A stretch of 33,678 nt of DNA from an uncultured Pedobacter sp. (GTDB lineage Bacteria; Bacteroidota; Bacteroidia; Sphingobacteriales; Sphingobacteriaceae). The notes below the pieces were generated by a model, which did no database searches, was not told the DNA's origin, and saw nothing but the letters and a program-made list of their open reading frames with translations. The stretch spans positions 1-33,678 of the forward strand of contig CALLKE010000156.1 of the NCBI GenBank assembly GCA_938008555.1, written 5' to 3'. Both the position numbers and the translations under genes were made by a program. How positions within the stretch are numbered: position 1 is the stretch's first letter; every line of letters starts with the position of its first letter. Of the stretch, positions 8,001 to 16,400 are shown piece by piece.

Positions 8001-11000
8001 ATCTACAATTATGAACGCATTACGGACGATCCTCGCATTTCTCACAATTTAAACACCGTATTCGATGAATATGGGCATGTATTGGAGTCTGCTTTTGTGA
8101 TGTATCCCCGAACTGTGGTTGATACCACATTGCCTCAAGCAACTCAGGATGCTCAAAATAAAACGCTCATCACCTACGTCCAAAATAGCTTCACCAATGA
8201 TATTGATACCGATACCGATTATCGTCTCCGAATACCATCCGAAGTACAAACCTATGAGCTGAAAGGGGTTCAAAAATCAGGTTCTCTTTTTTCGCTAAGT
8301 GATTTTAACAATATCCTGACAACTGCTGTGGAGGTTGATTATGCTGCAATCAATGCCACTCCTGCAGCCGGGACTTCACAAAAACGCTTAATAGAGCATG
8401 TACGAAACATCTTCTATAAAAATGATTTAACAGGTCCATTACCCTTAAACCAAATGCAATCCAAGGGGATACCATTTGAGAATTATCAAAAAGCATATAC
8501 CCCCACACTCATCACTGATATTTACGGGGGGAAAGTAAGCGATCCCCTTTTATTGGAGGGGAAATTCATCCACAGCGAGGGAGATGTTAATTGGTGGATA
8601 CGATCAGGTAGTACACAATTTATACAGGGGGCTGAAACATTTGCCGATGCCCAAAATCGTTTTTATGTACCTATTTCGTTTACGGATCCCTTTGGTGGCA
8701 TCACCAGCGTCCAGTATTACTCTAATTATTTTTTGCTGACTGATACCACTATCGACGCTCTACAAAATCAAACGAGCGTTTTATCATTCAATATGCGAAC
8801 CCTTTCACCTGAGCGAATCCAGGATCCGAATCTAAATATTTCCCAAGCGATTTCGGATGAATTGGGTTTTATTAAAGCAGTGGCTGTTTTTGGAAAGGGT
8901 GCCCAGGCGGATGATTTATCAGGGTTGACGGACTACTCTTCTTCGACAGATAATTCACTGATAACTAATTTCTTTAATTCATCTACTTCAACTGATTTAG
9001 TTGCCATAGGAACTACTTTATTGAATCATTCCACGGCACGCTTTGTTTATGATTTGGATGTCTATAAAAACTCAGGTGGTACAAGTCCTGTCGTTGTCGC
9101 TTCGATTATGCGGGAGCAGCATTACCAACAAAGTAATAACTCGCCTATTCAGATCAGTTTTGAGTATTCTAATGGATTGGGGCAGGTAGTGATGAAAAAA
9201 GTACAAGCAGAACCAGGGCTCGCCAAACAAATTGTAGTACAGCCTGATGACACCTACACGATCACCACAGTGGACACCTCTGCTTCTAGTCCAACTCAAC
9301 TCCGCTGGATTGGCAATGGACGAACGGTACTGAACAATAAAGGAAATCCGGTTAAGAAATATGAACCCTATTTTTCGGTAAGTTTTCAATACGAAGATTT
9401 AAAAGAACTGGTGGAAATGGGTGTCACTCCCATCATGTATTACGATGCCATCGGACGAGTGATGAGAATAGAGCTTCCAGATGATACTTTTTCTACTACA
9501 GAGTTCGACTCTTGGGAGCAAGTTATCTACGATCAAAATGATCATATACTTGCTTCTGCATGGTATAACAATCGATTCCATCGCCTCATCGATGCTGAAT
9601 TGATTGCTAAGGGGAAAGATCCTGTTAATGAACAGCTATCTGCTCAAAAAGCTGCTTTACATAACAACACGCCTTGTAAACGTTATGTAGACACCATGGG
9701 AAGGCCCATCTTACAAATTGAAGACAATGGTCAAGATCTCTCCAACGTAGAAATATATTACAATACTGAACTAGATGTAGATATCGAAGGCAATCTTCGC
9801 AGCATTACCGATGCCAGAGGCAATGTAGAAATGCAATACAAATACGACATGCTAGGCAACCAAGTATATCAGAACAGCATGGATACGGGCCAACGATGGT
9901 TGATAAAAAATACAATGGGCGATGCCCTACGTACCTGGGACGAACGCAATCAAACATTTTCTTTTACATATGATGCATTACACCGCCTCACACTAAAAAC
10001 AATTATAGGTGGGGATGGTATTACTCCACTAAACAATGTTTTTGAAAAAATAATGTATGGAGAAGGCTTGCCTGGCGATACCACCAATAATTGGCGAACC
10101 AAACCCGTATATGTTTATGACACAGCAGGCAAAGTAGTAACTACGGCTTATGATTTTAAAGGGAATCCCCTGAATACCGTCCGAACCTTTGCTACTGATT
10201 ATAAGGGTGTGGTTAATTGGGGCGTACCTAACCCTGATTTGGCATTGGATACGACAGAAAGTTTTAGTTCCACATTTGAATATGATGCGCTGAGTCGGAT
10301 TATCCAACAAACTACTCCAGATGGAAGTACTCACCAGCTCGCGTACAATGAGGCAGCTTTATTAAACCAGGTGCAATTGACCCAGAATGGCAACACCAGT
10401 TTTTTTGTAAAAAAGATTGACTATAATGAGAAAAGGAAGCGCAGCAAAATACGTTATGGGAACGACGTAACCACCAATTATTTCTATGATATACAGACCT
10501 TCCGCCTGATTCGATTACAAACTACCAGGCTTAACAATGACCCACTGCAAGATTTATACTACACCATCGATCCTGTAGGCAACATCAATTTTATTGTAGA
10601 CAAAAATATCCCGGATATATTTTTTAATAATCAAAAAATCACTGGAACTTCTTCCTATACCTACGATCCTCTTTATCACTTGATAGGAGCCACAGGCAGA
10701 GAACATCTTGCACAAGCAAACTTTGGCATAGAAGACAACTGGAATGATCTCCCATTTTTGATGCAGTATAATCAGGGGGATGCCATGGCTTGGCAAAACT
10801 ATACTCAGCAGTATACGTATGATGATGCAGGCAACATTACCCAAATGCAACATACTGCAACAGGTAATAGCTGGACACGGAATTACACCTATGAAACGAC
10901 TAGCAATCGACTTCAGTCGACTCAAGTTGGACAAGGTGCAAATACATTTAATTATTCCTATCCACATCATCCTCAGCATGGTTTTATCACTGAGCTACCC

Positions 11001-12641
11001 CATTTGCAGGTGATGCAGTGGAATTTTAAGGAAGAATTACAAGCCATTGCCCAACAAAAGATAGCAACAGGAATACCCGAAACAACTTATTACGTATACG
11101 ACGGCAGTGGCCAAAGAGTGCGAAAAATTACCGAATTACAGGCTACCATGGGTGTTCCGAGCCCCAGCAAAAAAAATCAACGAATTTATGTAGGTGGCAT
11201 AGAAATATATCGTGAATATGATAACACCAATACCGTCACACTCGAACGCCAAACATGCCATGTGGCCGATGATCAAAGTCGGATTGCGATGGTTGAAACC
11301 CGCACTATTGGTACCGATACTGCACGGGCACAGCTTGTTCGCTATCAGTTTGGGAACCATCTAGGTTCGGCTGTAATGGAAACCGATGATCATGCCAATA
11401 TGATCAGCTATGAGGAATACCATCCTTATGGCACTACGAGCTATCAGGCCATGGATAAAAATATCCAAGCCAGTGCCAAACGCTATCGGTATGTAAGCAA
11501 AGAACGAGATGAAGAAAGTGGCCTGTCCTATTTTGGTGCCCGCTATTATTTGCCTTGGCTGGGCAGATGGCTAAATGGAGACCCCATTGGAGTTGGCGAT
11601 GGATTAAATGTATTTACCTATGTGCGGGGCAATCCATTGAATGCAAAAGACAAAGATGGAAAACAAGCAGTAGCACCTCCTCCTGCTCCCCCCGCACCGC
11701 CACCGGGGCCAACAAGCAGCCAAGATTTATCACAAACACATCCTGAAGGCAGAGTGAATGAAGTAGAAATTAATCGAACGATCACCGATTTAAATCGAAC
11801 GCCTAAAACGCAAACACCACTCGACCTGTCGCCTTTAGGCACCCCACAACCAACGGGATCTGGTGTTTTAGATTCTATTGTCAATGCTTTTGCAACTATT
11901 AGTCGCTGGATTCGAAATTATTTACCGGGTATCGTAGCGGCCCCATTGGCAGGTCTGGTCGAAATTCTAGGCGGCTTAGTAAGGCTAATTGGTAGTTTGT
12001 TTACCTGGAATGGTGCAAGTGGTTTAAGAGGCTTAAAAGATATGGGCTTAGGGTTTCTTCGAATATTTGGATTCCGTGAAGTAGTTGAAGACAAATGGGG
12101 ACCTGGTGGCACGACTGCATTAGCTGTCCCCCGCTCTTTTGCCAATGACATGGATATTACCGCCCGAAGGGCAGACCAGGTCTCGAATGGTACTGCTGCC
12201 CTAAATGGCATGCATGCATGGCATGCCTCGACCAATGCAATCGCAGCAGATCGGGTTGGTCCATTTGGTGTACCGTTTTTAATTCTCGCAGGCGTTGTTC
12301 ATGAAAGCCCAATAGATTGGGGTTCATTTCAAGCAGAGCAAACAAATCAGGGTACAGTCAATCATATCCTCGATTCGCTGACAGATATCGTTGCCAATAT
12401 TTTTGGATGCATCATCGGCTTATTAATTCCTAGAAGATGGTCGGTATTTGTGGCCGCACTCTTGGGTAACCAAATACCTGGCCCAGGCGACCCTGATCCA
12501 ACAATGGTAGGACATGTGGGTGGAGGCGATTATGCCGGAAATCCAGGGAGGGCATGGGGACAATATCCCCCACCTCTTGGCAAGACTGGCCCAGGTCCAG
12601 GACCTCCACCCCAACCTGTGCCTGTACCAGCGGGGCCCTGA
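5019..12641 (+). CDS. Insecticidal toxin complex TcB-TcC fusion protein (SpvB/RHS) with novel C-terminal effector
   Basis: A 2540-residue single-chain equivalent of TcB plus TcC, the cocoon-forming half of an ABC toxin. Residues about 38-320 are the SpvB-type domain ('SITLPTGGGAIKGIDEKFSVN'). Residues about 430-720 contain FG-GAP/VCBS-like blades ('LDLNGDGKPDLLIS' near 543, 'ADMKGDGTTDIV' near 604, 'ADIDGSGTTDII' near 658), the TcA-binding propeller. The TcB middle region follows ('HHGYFDHPEREFRGFGMVEQ', about 810-830), then tyrosine-rich RHS/YD repeats from about 1470. The RHS core at 2156-2213 ends with Asp2188 ('GDPIG') and Asp2211, 23 apart, the same spacing as the TccC3 autoprotease aspartates as I recall them. 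The last 325 residues are the variable effector (separate entry). There is no signal peptide. The in-frame codon TAA just upstream fixes the start at 5019. The TcA gene lies downstream, the reverse of the usual A-B-C order. Confidence 0.93.
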   Translation: MPESTLKNAIDQGADSNSSNQFIRPDGGKTKSNRIEAPSITLPTGGGAIKGIDEKFSVNAVSGTASFSVALPFSQARSNTPTLGLSYDSGNGNSVFGLGWKINLSSIKRKTDKERPQYIDSIDSDTFLFSEAEDLVPEYQKASNGSFIVDMNGNYVINEEDSPNGLFTIRFYKPRIEGLFARIERWSSKSSQEMKWRVITKENVTTLFGWTSSSQLVDPQDSNRVFGWLPEFSFDDRGNCINYIYKPEDSSGIDDLSIHNQNRLVAGTITYTNLYLQKILYGNKTPYKQLGDSFPEVSDYLFQTIFDYGEYNVNAPFNEINDWNFRPDAFSEYKSGFEIRTTRLCNRILFFHYFDELVGGSALIKSLDFKYDTSFEASIIFLTSITSTGYIKQIDGTYTQKSLPAIEFQYQQNEWNSNVNTISTEDLVNAPTGLQDPPYLFTDLFSEGLSGILTEQGDGWYYKHNLGNGKFEQASLVSPKPSFVGLNKPLKLMDLGADGCKQIVNFKGEPRGFFELSDDDSWQSFQTFENLPNIDFESPFTRMLDLNGDGKPDLLISEDYVLTWYPSAGREGFGPAQQVPKLFDEEQGPVFIFADLTQSIFLADMKGDGTTDIVRVRNGEICYWPNLGFGKFGAKVAMDNAPLFDYPDAFNPTLLRIADIDGSGTTDIIYLGKNKFSCWLNLNGNSFDTSAFEINAFPDVHHQANIIVVDLLGNGVPCIVWSSNLAKDANAPLRYIDLMNSKKPYLMTSYKNNLGKEVTLEYTPSTQFYIEDKLAEQPWATKLHFPVQCVSKTTIIDTITGYQFVSCYKYHHGYFDHPEREFRGFGMVEQTDAESFDNWIQGSATNIVEQNLHQAPVRTKSWFHTGAFLGFDRLFNQFEQDYWYEVMSRQGYVVTNHETPLPDTQLIAAPGLDPSTISNLTGLEWQEAMRTCKGMGLRSEVFALDAPSTGATPPQIQKELTPFTVATHNCVVELLQPKGQNKYAIFMAKESEAIIYNYERITDDPRISHNLNTVFDEYGHVLESAFVMYPRTVVDTTLPQATQDAQNKTLITYVQNSFTNDIDTDTDYRLRIPSEVQTYELKGVQKSGSLFSLSDFNNILTTAVEVDYAAINATPAAGTSQKRLIEHVRNIFYKNDLTGPLPLNQMQSKGIPFENYQKAYTPTLITDIYGGKVSDPLLLEGKFIHSEGDVNWWIRSGSTQFIQGAETFADAQNRFYVPISFTDPFGGITSVQYYSNYFLLTDTTIDALQNQTSVLSFNMRTLSPERIQDPNLNISQAISDELGFIKAVAVFGKGAQADDLSGLTDYSSSTDNSLITNFFNSSTSTDLVAIGTTLLNHSTARFVYDLDVYKNSGGTSPVVVASIMREQHYQQSNNSPIQISFEYSNGLGQVVMKKVQAEPGLAKQIVVQPDDTYTITTVDTSASSPTQLRWIGNGRTVLNNKGNPVKKYEPYFSVSFQYEDLKELVEMGVTPIMYYDAIGRVMRIELPDDTFSTTEFDSWEQVIYDQNDHILASAWYNNRFHRLIDAELIAKGKDPVNEQLSAQKAALHNNTPCKRYVDTMGRPILQIEDNGQDLSNVEIYYNTELDVDIEGNLRSITDARGNVEMQYKYDMLGNQVYQNSMDTGQRWLIKNTMGDALRTWDERNQTFSFTYDALHRLTLKTIIGGDGITPLNNVFEKIMYGEGLPGDTTNNWRTKPVYVYDTAGKVVTTAYDFKGNPLNTVRTFATDYKGVVNWGVPNPDLALDTTESFSSTFEYDALSRIIQQTTPDGSTHQLAYNEAALLNQVQLTQNGNTSFFVKKIDYNEKRKRSKIRYGNDVTTNYFYDIQTFRLIRLQTTRLNNDPLQDLYYTIDPVGNINFIVDKNIPDIFFNNQKITGTSSYTYDPLYHLIGATGREHLAQANFGIEDNWNDLPFLMQYNQGDAMAWQNYTQQYTYDDAGNITQMQHTATGNSWTRNYTYETTSNRLQSTQVGQGANTFNYSYPHHPQHGFITELPHLQVMQWNFKEELQAIAQQKIATGIPETTYYVYDGSGQRVRKITELQATMGVPSPSKKNQRIYVGGIEIYREYDNTNTVTLERQTCHVADDQSRIAMVETRTIGTDTARAQLVRYQFGNHLGSAVMETDDHANMISYEEYHPYGTTSYQAMDKNIQASAKRYRYVSKERDEESGLSYFGARYYLPWLGRWLNGDPIGVGDGLNVFTYVRGNPLNAKDKDGKQAVAPPPAPPAPPPGPTSSQDLSQTHPEGRVNEVEINRTITDLNRTPKTQTPLDLSPLGTPQPTGSGVLDSIVNAFATISRWIRNYLPGIVAAPLAGLVEILGGLVRLIGSLFTWNGASGLRGLKDMGLGFLRIFGFREVVEDKWGPGGTTALAVPRSFANDMDITARRADQVSNGTAALNGMHAWHASTNAIAADRVGPFGVPFLILAGVVHESPIDWGSFQAEQTNQGTVNHILDSLTDIVANIFGCIIGLLIPRRWSVFVAALLGNQIPGPGDPDPTMVGHVGGGDYAGNPGRAWGQYPPPLGKTGPGPGPPPQPVPVPAGP
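11661..12638 (+). other. Variable C-terminal effector region of the TcB-TcC protein
   Basis: Residues about 2215-2540, following the RHS autocleavage core. It opens with a Pro/Ala-rich linker ('APPPAPPAPPPGP'), then a hydrophobic amphipathic stretch (about 2285-2335), then a compact motif set: His2399-x2-His2402, His2428-Glu2429, Asp2452, Asp2456 and Asn2460. It ends in a Pro/Gly-rich tail. The order of His, His-Glu and Asp/Asn residues is reminiscent of a metal-dependent hydrolase site, but I cannot assign a family. By hand count 35 of 60 bases at 12481-12540 and 34 of 60 at 12121-12180 are G or C, well above the housekeeping genes here (21 of 60 at 32401-32460). This fits a separately acquired effector cassette. 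Confidence 0.6.
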
Positions 12642-12664
12642 TCATTGGGCCTCACCTCACTCCA

Positions 12665-12682
12665 CTCTTCTCCAAAGAAGAG
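12665..12682. repeat. Hairpin after the TcB-TcC gene
   Basis: CTCTTCT-ccaa-AGAAGAG, a perfect 7-base stem with a 4-base loop, 24 bases past the toxin stop. No U-run follows. It shares its CTCTTC/GAAGAG core and C-rich lead-in with 2161-2176, suggesting a small family of intergenic hairpins. Confidence 0.45.
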
Positions 12683-12693
12683 CGGGTCCTATT

Positions 12694-12701
12694 CAACTAT
12701 C
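12694..12701. repeat. Left 8-bp target-site duplication (CAACTATC)
   Basis: CAACTATC immediately left of the MITE is repeated exactly at 12863-12870 immediately to its right. This is the footprint of transpositional insertion. Confidence 0.85.
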
Positions 12702-12862
12702 GGTAGTGTATCTAAATGTATGATGACTCTTTTCAGGGATAAAAAAGTATGCGTTTTGATTTTTAAAAACCACCTTTAGTTGCTTGAAAAGCACAGTGTG
12801 TTTCGATATTTTCGATCATATTTTATCCAAATATTACCTATCATACATTTAGATACACTACC
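12702..12862. mobile_element. 161-bp MITE with 23-bp perfect terminal inverted repeats
   Basis: Both ends carry the same 23-base inverted repeat beginning GGTAGTGTATCTAAATGTAT, and the element is bounded by a perfect 8-base duplication. The interior of about 115 bases has no meaningful open frame, so it is non-autonomous and needs a transposase in trans. Partial copies of each half occur at the two window edges (1-55 and 33626-33678). Terminal GG with an 8-bp duplication is typical of IS1595-like and ISL3-like elements, but the parent family is inference. It sits between the toxin BC gene and the small gene that precedes tcA, so it may affect transcription into tcA. Confidence 0.85.
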
Positions 12863-12870
12863 CAACTATC
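12863..12870. repeat. Right 8-bp target-site duplication (CAACTATC)
   Basis: Exact copy of 12694-12701, directly abutting the right end of the MITE. Confidence 0.85.
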
Positions 12871-12926
12871 CGAATCAAGGTTGACTAAAGTTAGTAACAA
12901 ACAATTCAAAATAATTAATAAAAATG

Positions 12927-12948
12927 CCTCCCTTTCTTCTAAGGGAGG
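12927..12948. repeat. Intergenic hairpin upstream of the 122-aa gene
   Basis: CCTCCCTT (12927-12934) pairs perfectly with AAGGGAGG (12941-12948) around a 6-base loop. It ends only 14 bases before the start codon at 12963, so in mRNA it could hide or frame the start site. Confidence 0.45.
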
Positions 12949-12962
12949 ATTGGGGCCAGGCT

Positions 12963-13331
12963 ATGAAACTATTCAAATCAATAATCGAACATCTCAAAAG
13001 ACATTTTGGGTCAAACCCCAATGTGAACTTAGATGAATTAGTCTTTTTAGTAAAGCCACACATCATTAAACGCGACAAGAAATATTTTTTACACTATCAA
13101 ATCGCTAAAACAGACCCCTTTCAACTACTTATACCTATTCAATCCAAAGTATGTAAGAATAAGGCATACTACTACTTCGGTTATCCTGTAAGTCGATATT
13201 ATATGGAAAAGCTTGTAGAAAGAGATGTAGCACTTGATGATTTTACAAGCTTCGCACAAAGTGGTCGTATTTATTGGCTAAATAAGAATGGTACTGAAGT
13301 ACAATTAGAGGTAAAACTACCTGAAGCATGA
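12963..13331 (+). CDS. Uncharacterised 122-aa protein between tcBC and tcA
   Basis: I do not recognise this protein. It is 122 residues long with a basic N-terminal helix ('MKLFKSIIEHLKRHFG'), no signal peptide and no membrane segment. It looks like a small alpha/beta protein, with a Tyr-rich strand ('KAYYYFGYPVSRYYMEKLVERD') and a C-terminal 'GRIYWLNKNGTEVQLEVKLP' hairpin. An in-frame ATG lies 39 bases upstream, but its extra residues would be encoded by the CCTCCC hairpin, so 12963 is preferred. It lies 322 bases after the effector-bearing toxin gene and 115 before tcA, all on the same strand. Position suggests an accessory or immunity role, but nothing in the sequence proves it. Confidence 0.65.
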   Translation: MKLFKSIIEHLKRHFGSNPNVNLDELVFLVKPHIIKRDKKYFLHYQIAKTDPFQLLIPIQSKVCKNKAYYYFGYPVSRYYMEKLVERDVALDDFTSFAQSGRIYWLNKNGTEVQLEVKLPEA

Positions 13332-13446
13332 TTTACAGCTTGATGTATAAGTTATTTAAATGAGGTTTTATAAGATTAGACTAAAGGACAAACAGGATAA
13401 ATATCCTAATCCTGGCAAAAAATATTAACCCATTAAAAAAATTGCT

Positions 13447-16400
13447 ATGGCAGCTCAAACTCAATCTAAGTATGTTATCCTGGGACAAATAACTGACCAG
13501 TTAAACCGTCCACAAGCTAATTTGTTAGTACAGGCCTACAGTCGCAGTATGCGTTCTCAAAAACTTTTGGGTGAGTGCCTTACCGATAGTAATGGCAATT
13601 ATACAATAGAGTACCTCTATGGTCAATCAAATAGAATCCCCAGTACCAACGATCATCAAAGTGATAATGATCATGACCACGATGATCTTACAAAGAGATC
13701 CGTCAAAAAACCAGTAGCTGGACGAAGCGCCAAGGGACCTGATATTTCATTGCAAATATGCACTCCCACAACCCAAAAAGTCATTTACACATCTGATTTA
13801 GCTAGTATTCGCTACAATGCTTCAGCAAGAGAGAAAATAAATGTGACTATTACAATGGCCATACCTCCTGATCAAATTGAGTATGAGTCTATAGTCAATG
13901 CCATTACTCCTTTAATTGGAAAAGTTAAAATAAGCGATCTACAAGAGAATATTACCACTCATGACATCGCATTTTTATCCAACCAAGCAGGAATACTACA
14001 GGCTAAGCTTGAGCATGTAGTGGTGGCTAATCGATTAAGTGATGCGACCAAAGTAGACCCTACTTTCTTCTATGCTATTTTACGTGAAAACACGCTTTTG
14101 AAAAATGACCTTACGACGACCTATCAAGCAAGACTGTCGATCGATGTTAATACAGACATCAAAACTTTAATATATGATGTGGTACTAGCAGATCCGAAAC
14201 AGGTACAAAATGATGTGGATGCTGCTGTTCAAACACTGTTGGTACCAAGCAGTGTATCGAAACAATGCTCAAGAGACCTAGCAAAATTGAGCAGTTATAA
14301 GAAAGCAGCTACGACATATTATACCACTGAATACCCACAAAAGGTAGTCGGTATCATTAGTCAGTTTGTGCTCCAAAATAAGATTGCCGAGCTGGGTCAA
14401 GCTTTCCAAGCAAACAAAAATGATTTGAATGCTTTTTTTAGTACAATGAGCAATTTTTCATTGTTCCCAGATAAAACAACGGCAATAAATGCACAAACAA
14501 CAGCAACACTATCCCAGCTGCTAGGCTTCAATAGCAGCCTAGTTGATCAGGTACAAACATCCCAAGGAATTACAAAATCAGAGGATGTCAAAAAACTGGC
14601 TTCGCTAAAAAAGTCTGATTGGGTAAAAATGCTCAATCAGGCTGCAAAAAAAATAGATGTCGCAGACAACTCCATCGACTTATATGCCTCATCGCTCGTG
14701 CGACAAATGGAGAAGCGATTTCCATCAGCGGCATTCGCTGCTCAATTGACTAGAGAAAAGAAAACCATTCTTAAAAACCAAGAAGCTATCAATAACTTCT
14801 TCAAAGCATATGATGATTTTGATCTAAAAGACAGCAATATTGATGTTTTTCTCAAACAAAAAAATATAGCAAATCAAGCCAATGAGGCCATGCGTGCTGA
14901 GTTAAAGGCAGTTCAGCGTGTTTTTAAATTAGTACCCAATTATTCCAAAACCAATGCACTTATGCAACGGGGTATCACCTCAGCTCATAGCATTGTATCG
15001 GCTGGCAAATCTCAATTCGTCAATCAAATTGCACCAGCAGCTAATATGAGTGCTACCGAAGCTCAGCAGGTATTTGCAACCGCACAACAAAAAACAGCTG
15101 CAGCCATGCTCATTGCTGGTGACTTGAACGATATCTCGAGTTCGATGAATATTCCAGCAATCCAAATGCCATTGCTCGAAGAAAAACTGACGAAAGTGAC
15201 TCAGGATTTTCCTAACCTCCAATCGCTTTTTCAACTAACGGATGCTTGTGCTTGTCAGGATTGCCGATCGGTGTTAAGTCCCGCTGCCTACTTGGTAGAA
15301 ATCTTACAGTTTATTAGTAATCGAACAGTGACCGATTTAACGACAAATACGACAAGCAATTTGGCCAAAGATGTCTTGTTTGCCCGCAGACCTGATTTAG
15401 GTGATATTGACTTAGGTTGTGAAAATGCCGAAACACCTTTGCCATACATCGATTTGGTATGCGAAATATTGGAACAGACGATTGCGCCAGATCCTGGTAT
15501 TGCTTTTACAGGTAATCTATCAGATGGAACTGATCCACTCTCAGGCAAGGTGTCGGCTGCACTACTTAGTACATTAGTTGCCGCCGGTATTCCTGTTACT
15601 GATCAAGCACTTATATTTCATACAGAAACATCACAAGTGTCTCCAATAGGATCAACAGCAGCACTACCACACTATTTACGTGACACGAAGGCGGTTTGCA
15701 AAATTGTCAGCAATGGGGGAAATAAGTATACCGTGTTCCAATTAAGGCAAACCTTGGCATCAGCAGATGAACTTGCCGCTGCGCCAGAATATGTGAACCA
15801 AAATGCGTACACGATTTTAAATACAAGCACATATGCTTTCACTCTGCCATTTGACTTAAATCACGTGGAAGGAGAAGCTTATTTCTCCCGATTTGGGATC
15901 AATCGTTATGATCTAATGACTGATTTTCAAGTTGCAGGTGCACCAACAGATCAAAGCATCGCAGCGGAACAATTGGGCTTAACAGACACTGAAAGAAGCC
16001 TGATCGTAACACCCGATCCAACACATCAGCAGCAATATTGGAATACAACTACAGCAGTTGCCACTACCGACATGCAAGTAGTGAGCACCTTCCTCACTAA
16101 ATCAGGACTTAGCTATGCTGACCTTGTCATCTTTTTATCGCTAAAATTCATCAATCAAACAGACAACCTTTTTATCCAAAACCTGGATATGTCTTGTGAC
16201 ACCACACAGAAGCAAATAGCTAATCTGAGTGATCCTGCACTTGACCGTATCCATCGTTTTTTAAGATTACAAAAGATAACTGGATGGGGGTTTGATACGT
16301 TGGATGCGATAATTTCACAAAGCAACCTGGGCAATGGTGTGCTCGATGATAGTTGTTTGATGAAAGCTGCTGCTTTAGTTAGTATTACACAAGCGACAGG

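Noticed and set aside
10554..10979. 141-codon open frame on the minus strand inside the Tc BC gene
   Set aside because: It is fully antisense to strongly conserved RHS repeats, has no recognisable motifs, and its composition is explained by the opposite frame.
11700..12640. Overlapping minus-strand frames in the effector region (11618-11884, 11918-12235, 12423-12645)
   Set aside because: G+C-rich DNA with few stop codons creates several open antisense frames. None has domain features.
15241..15300. C-x-C-x2-C cluster in TcA as a novel metal site
   Set aside because: A Cys-rich stretch before SPAAYL is a regular signature of the VRP1 region in TcA proteins.
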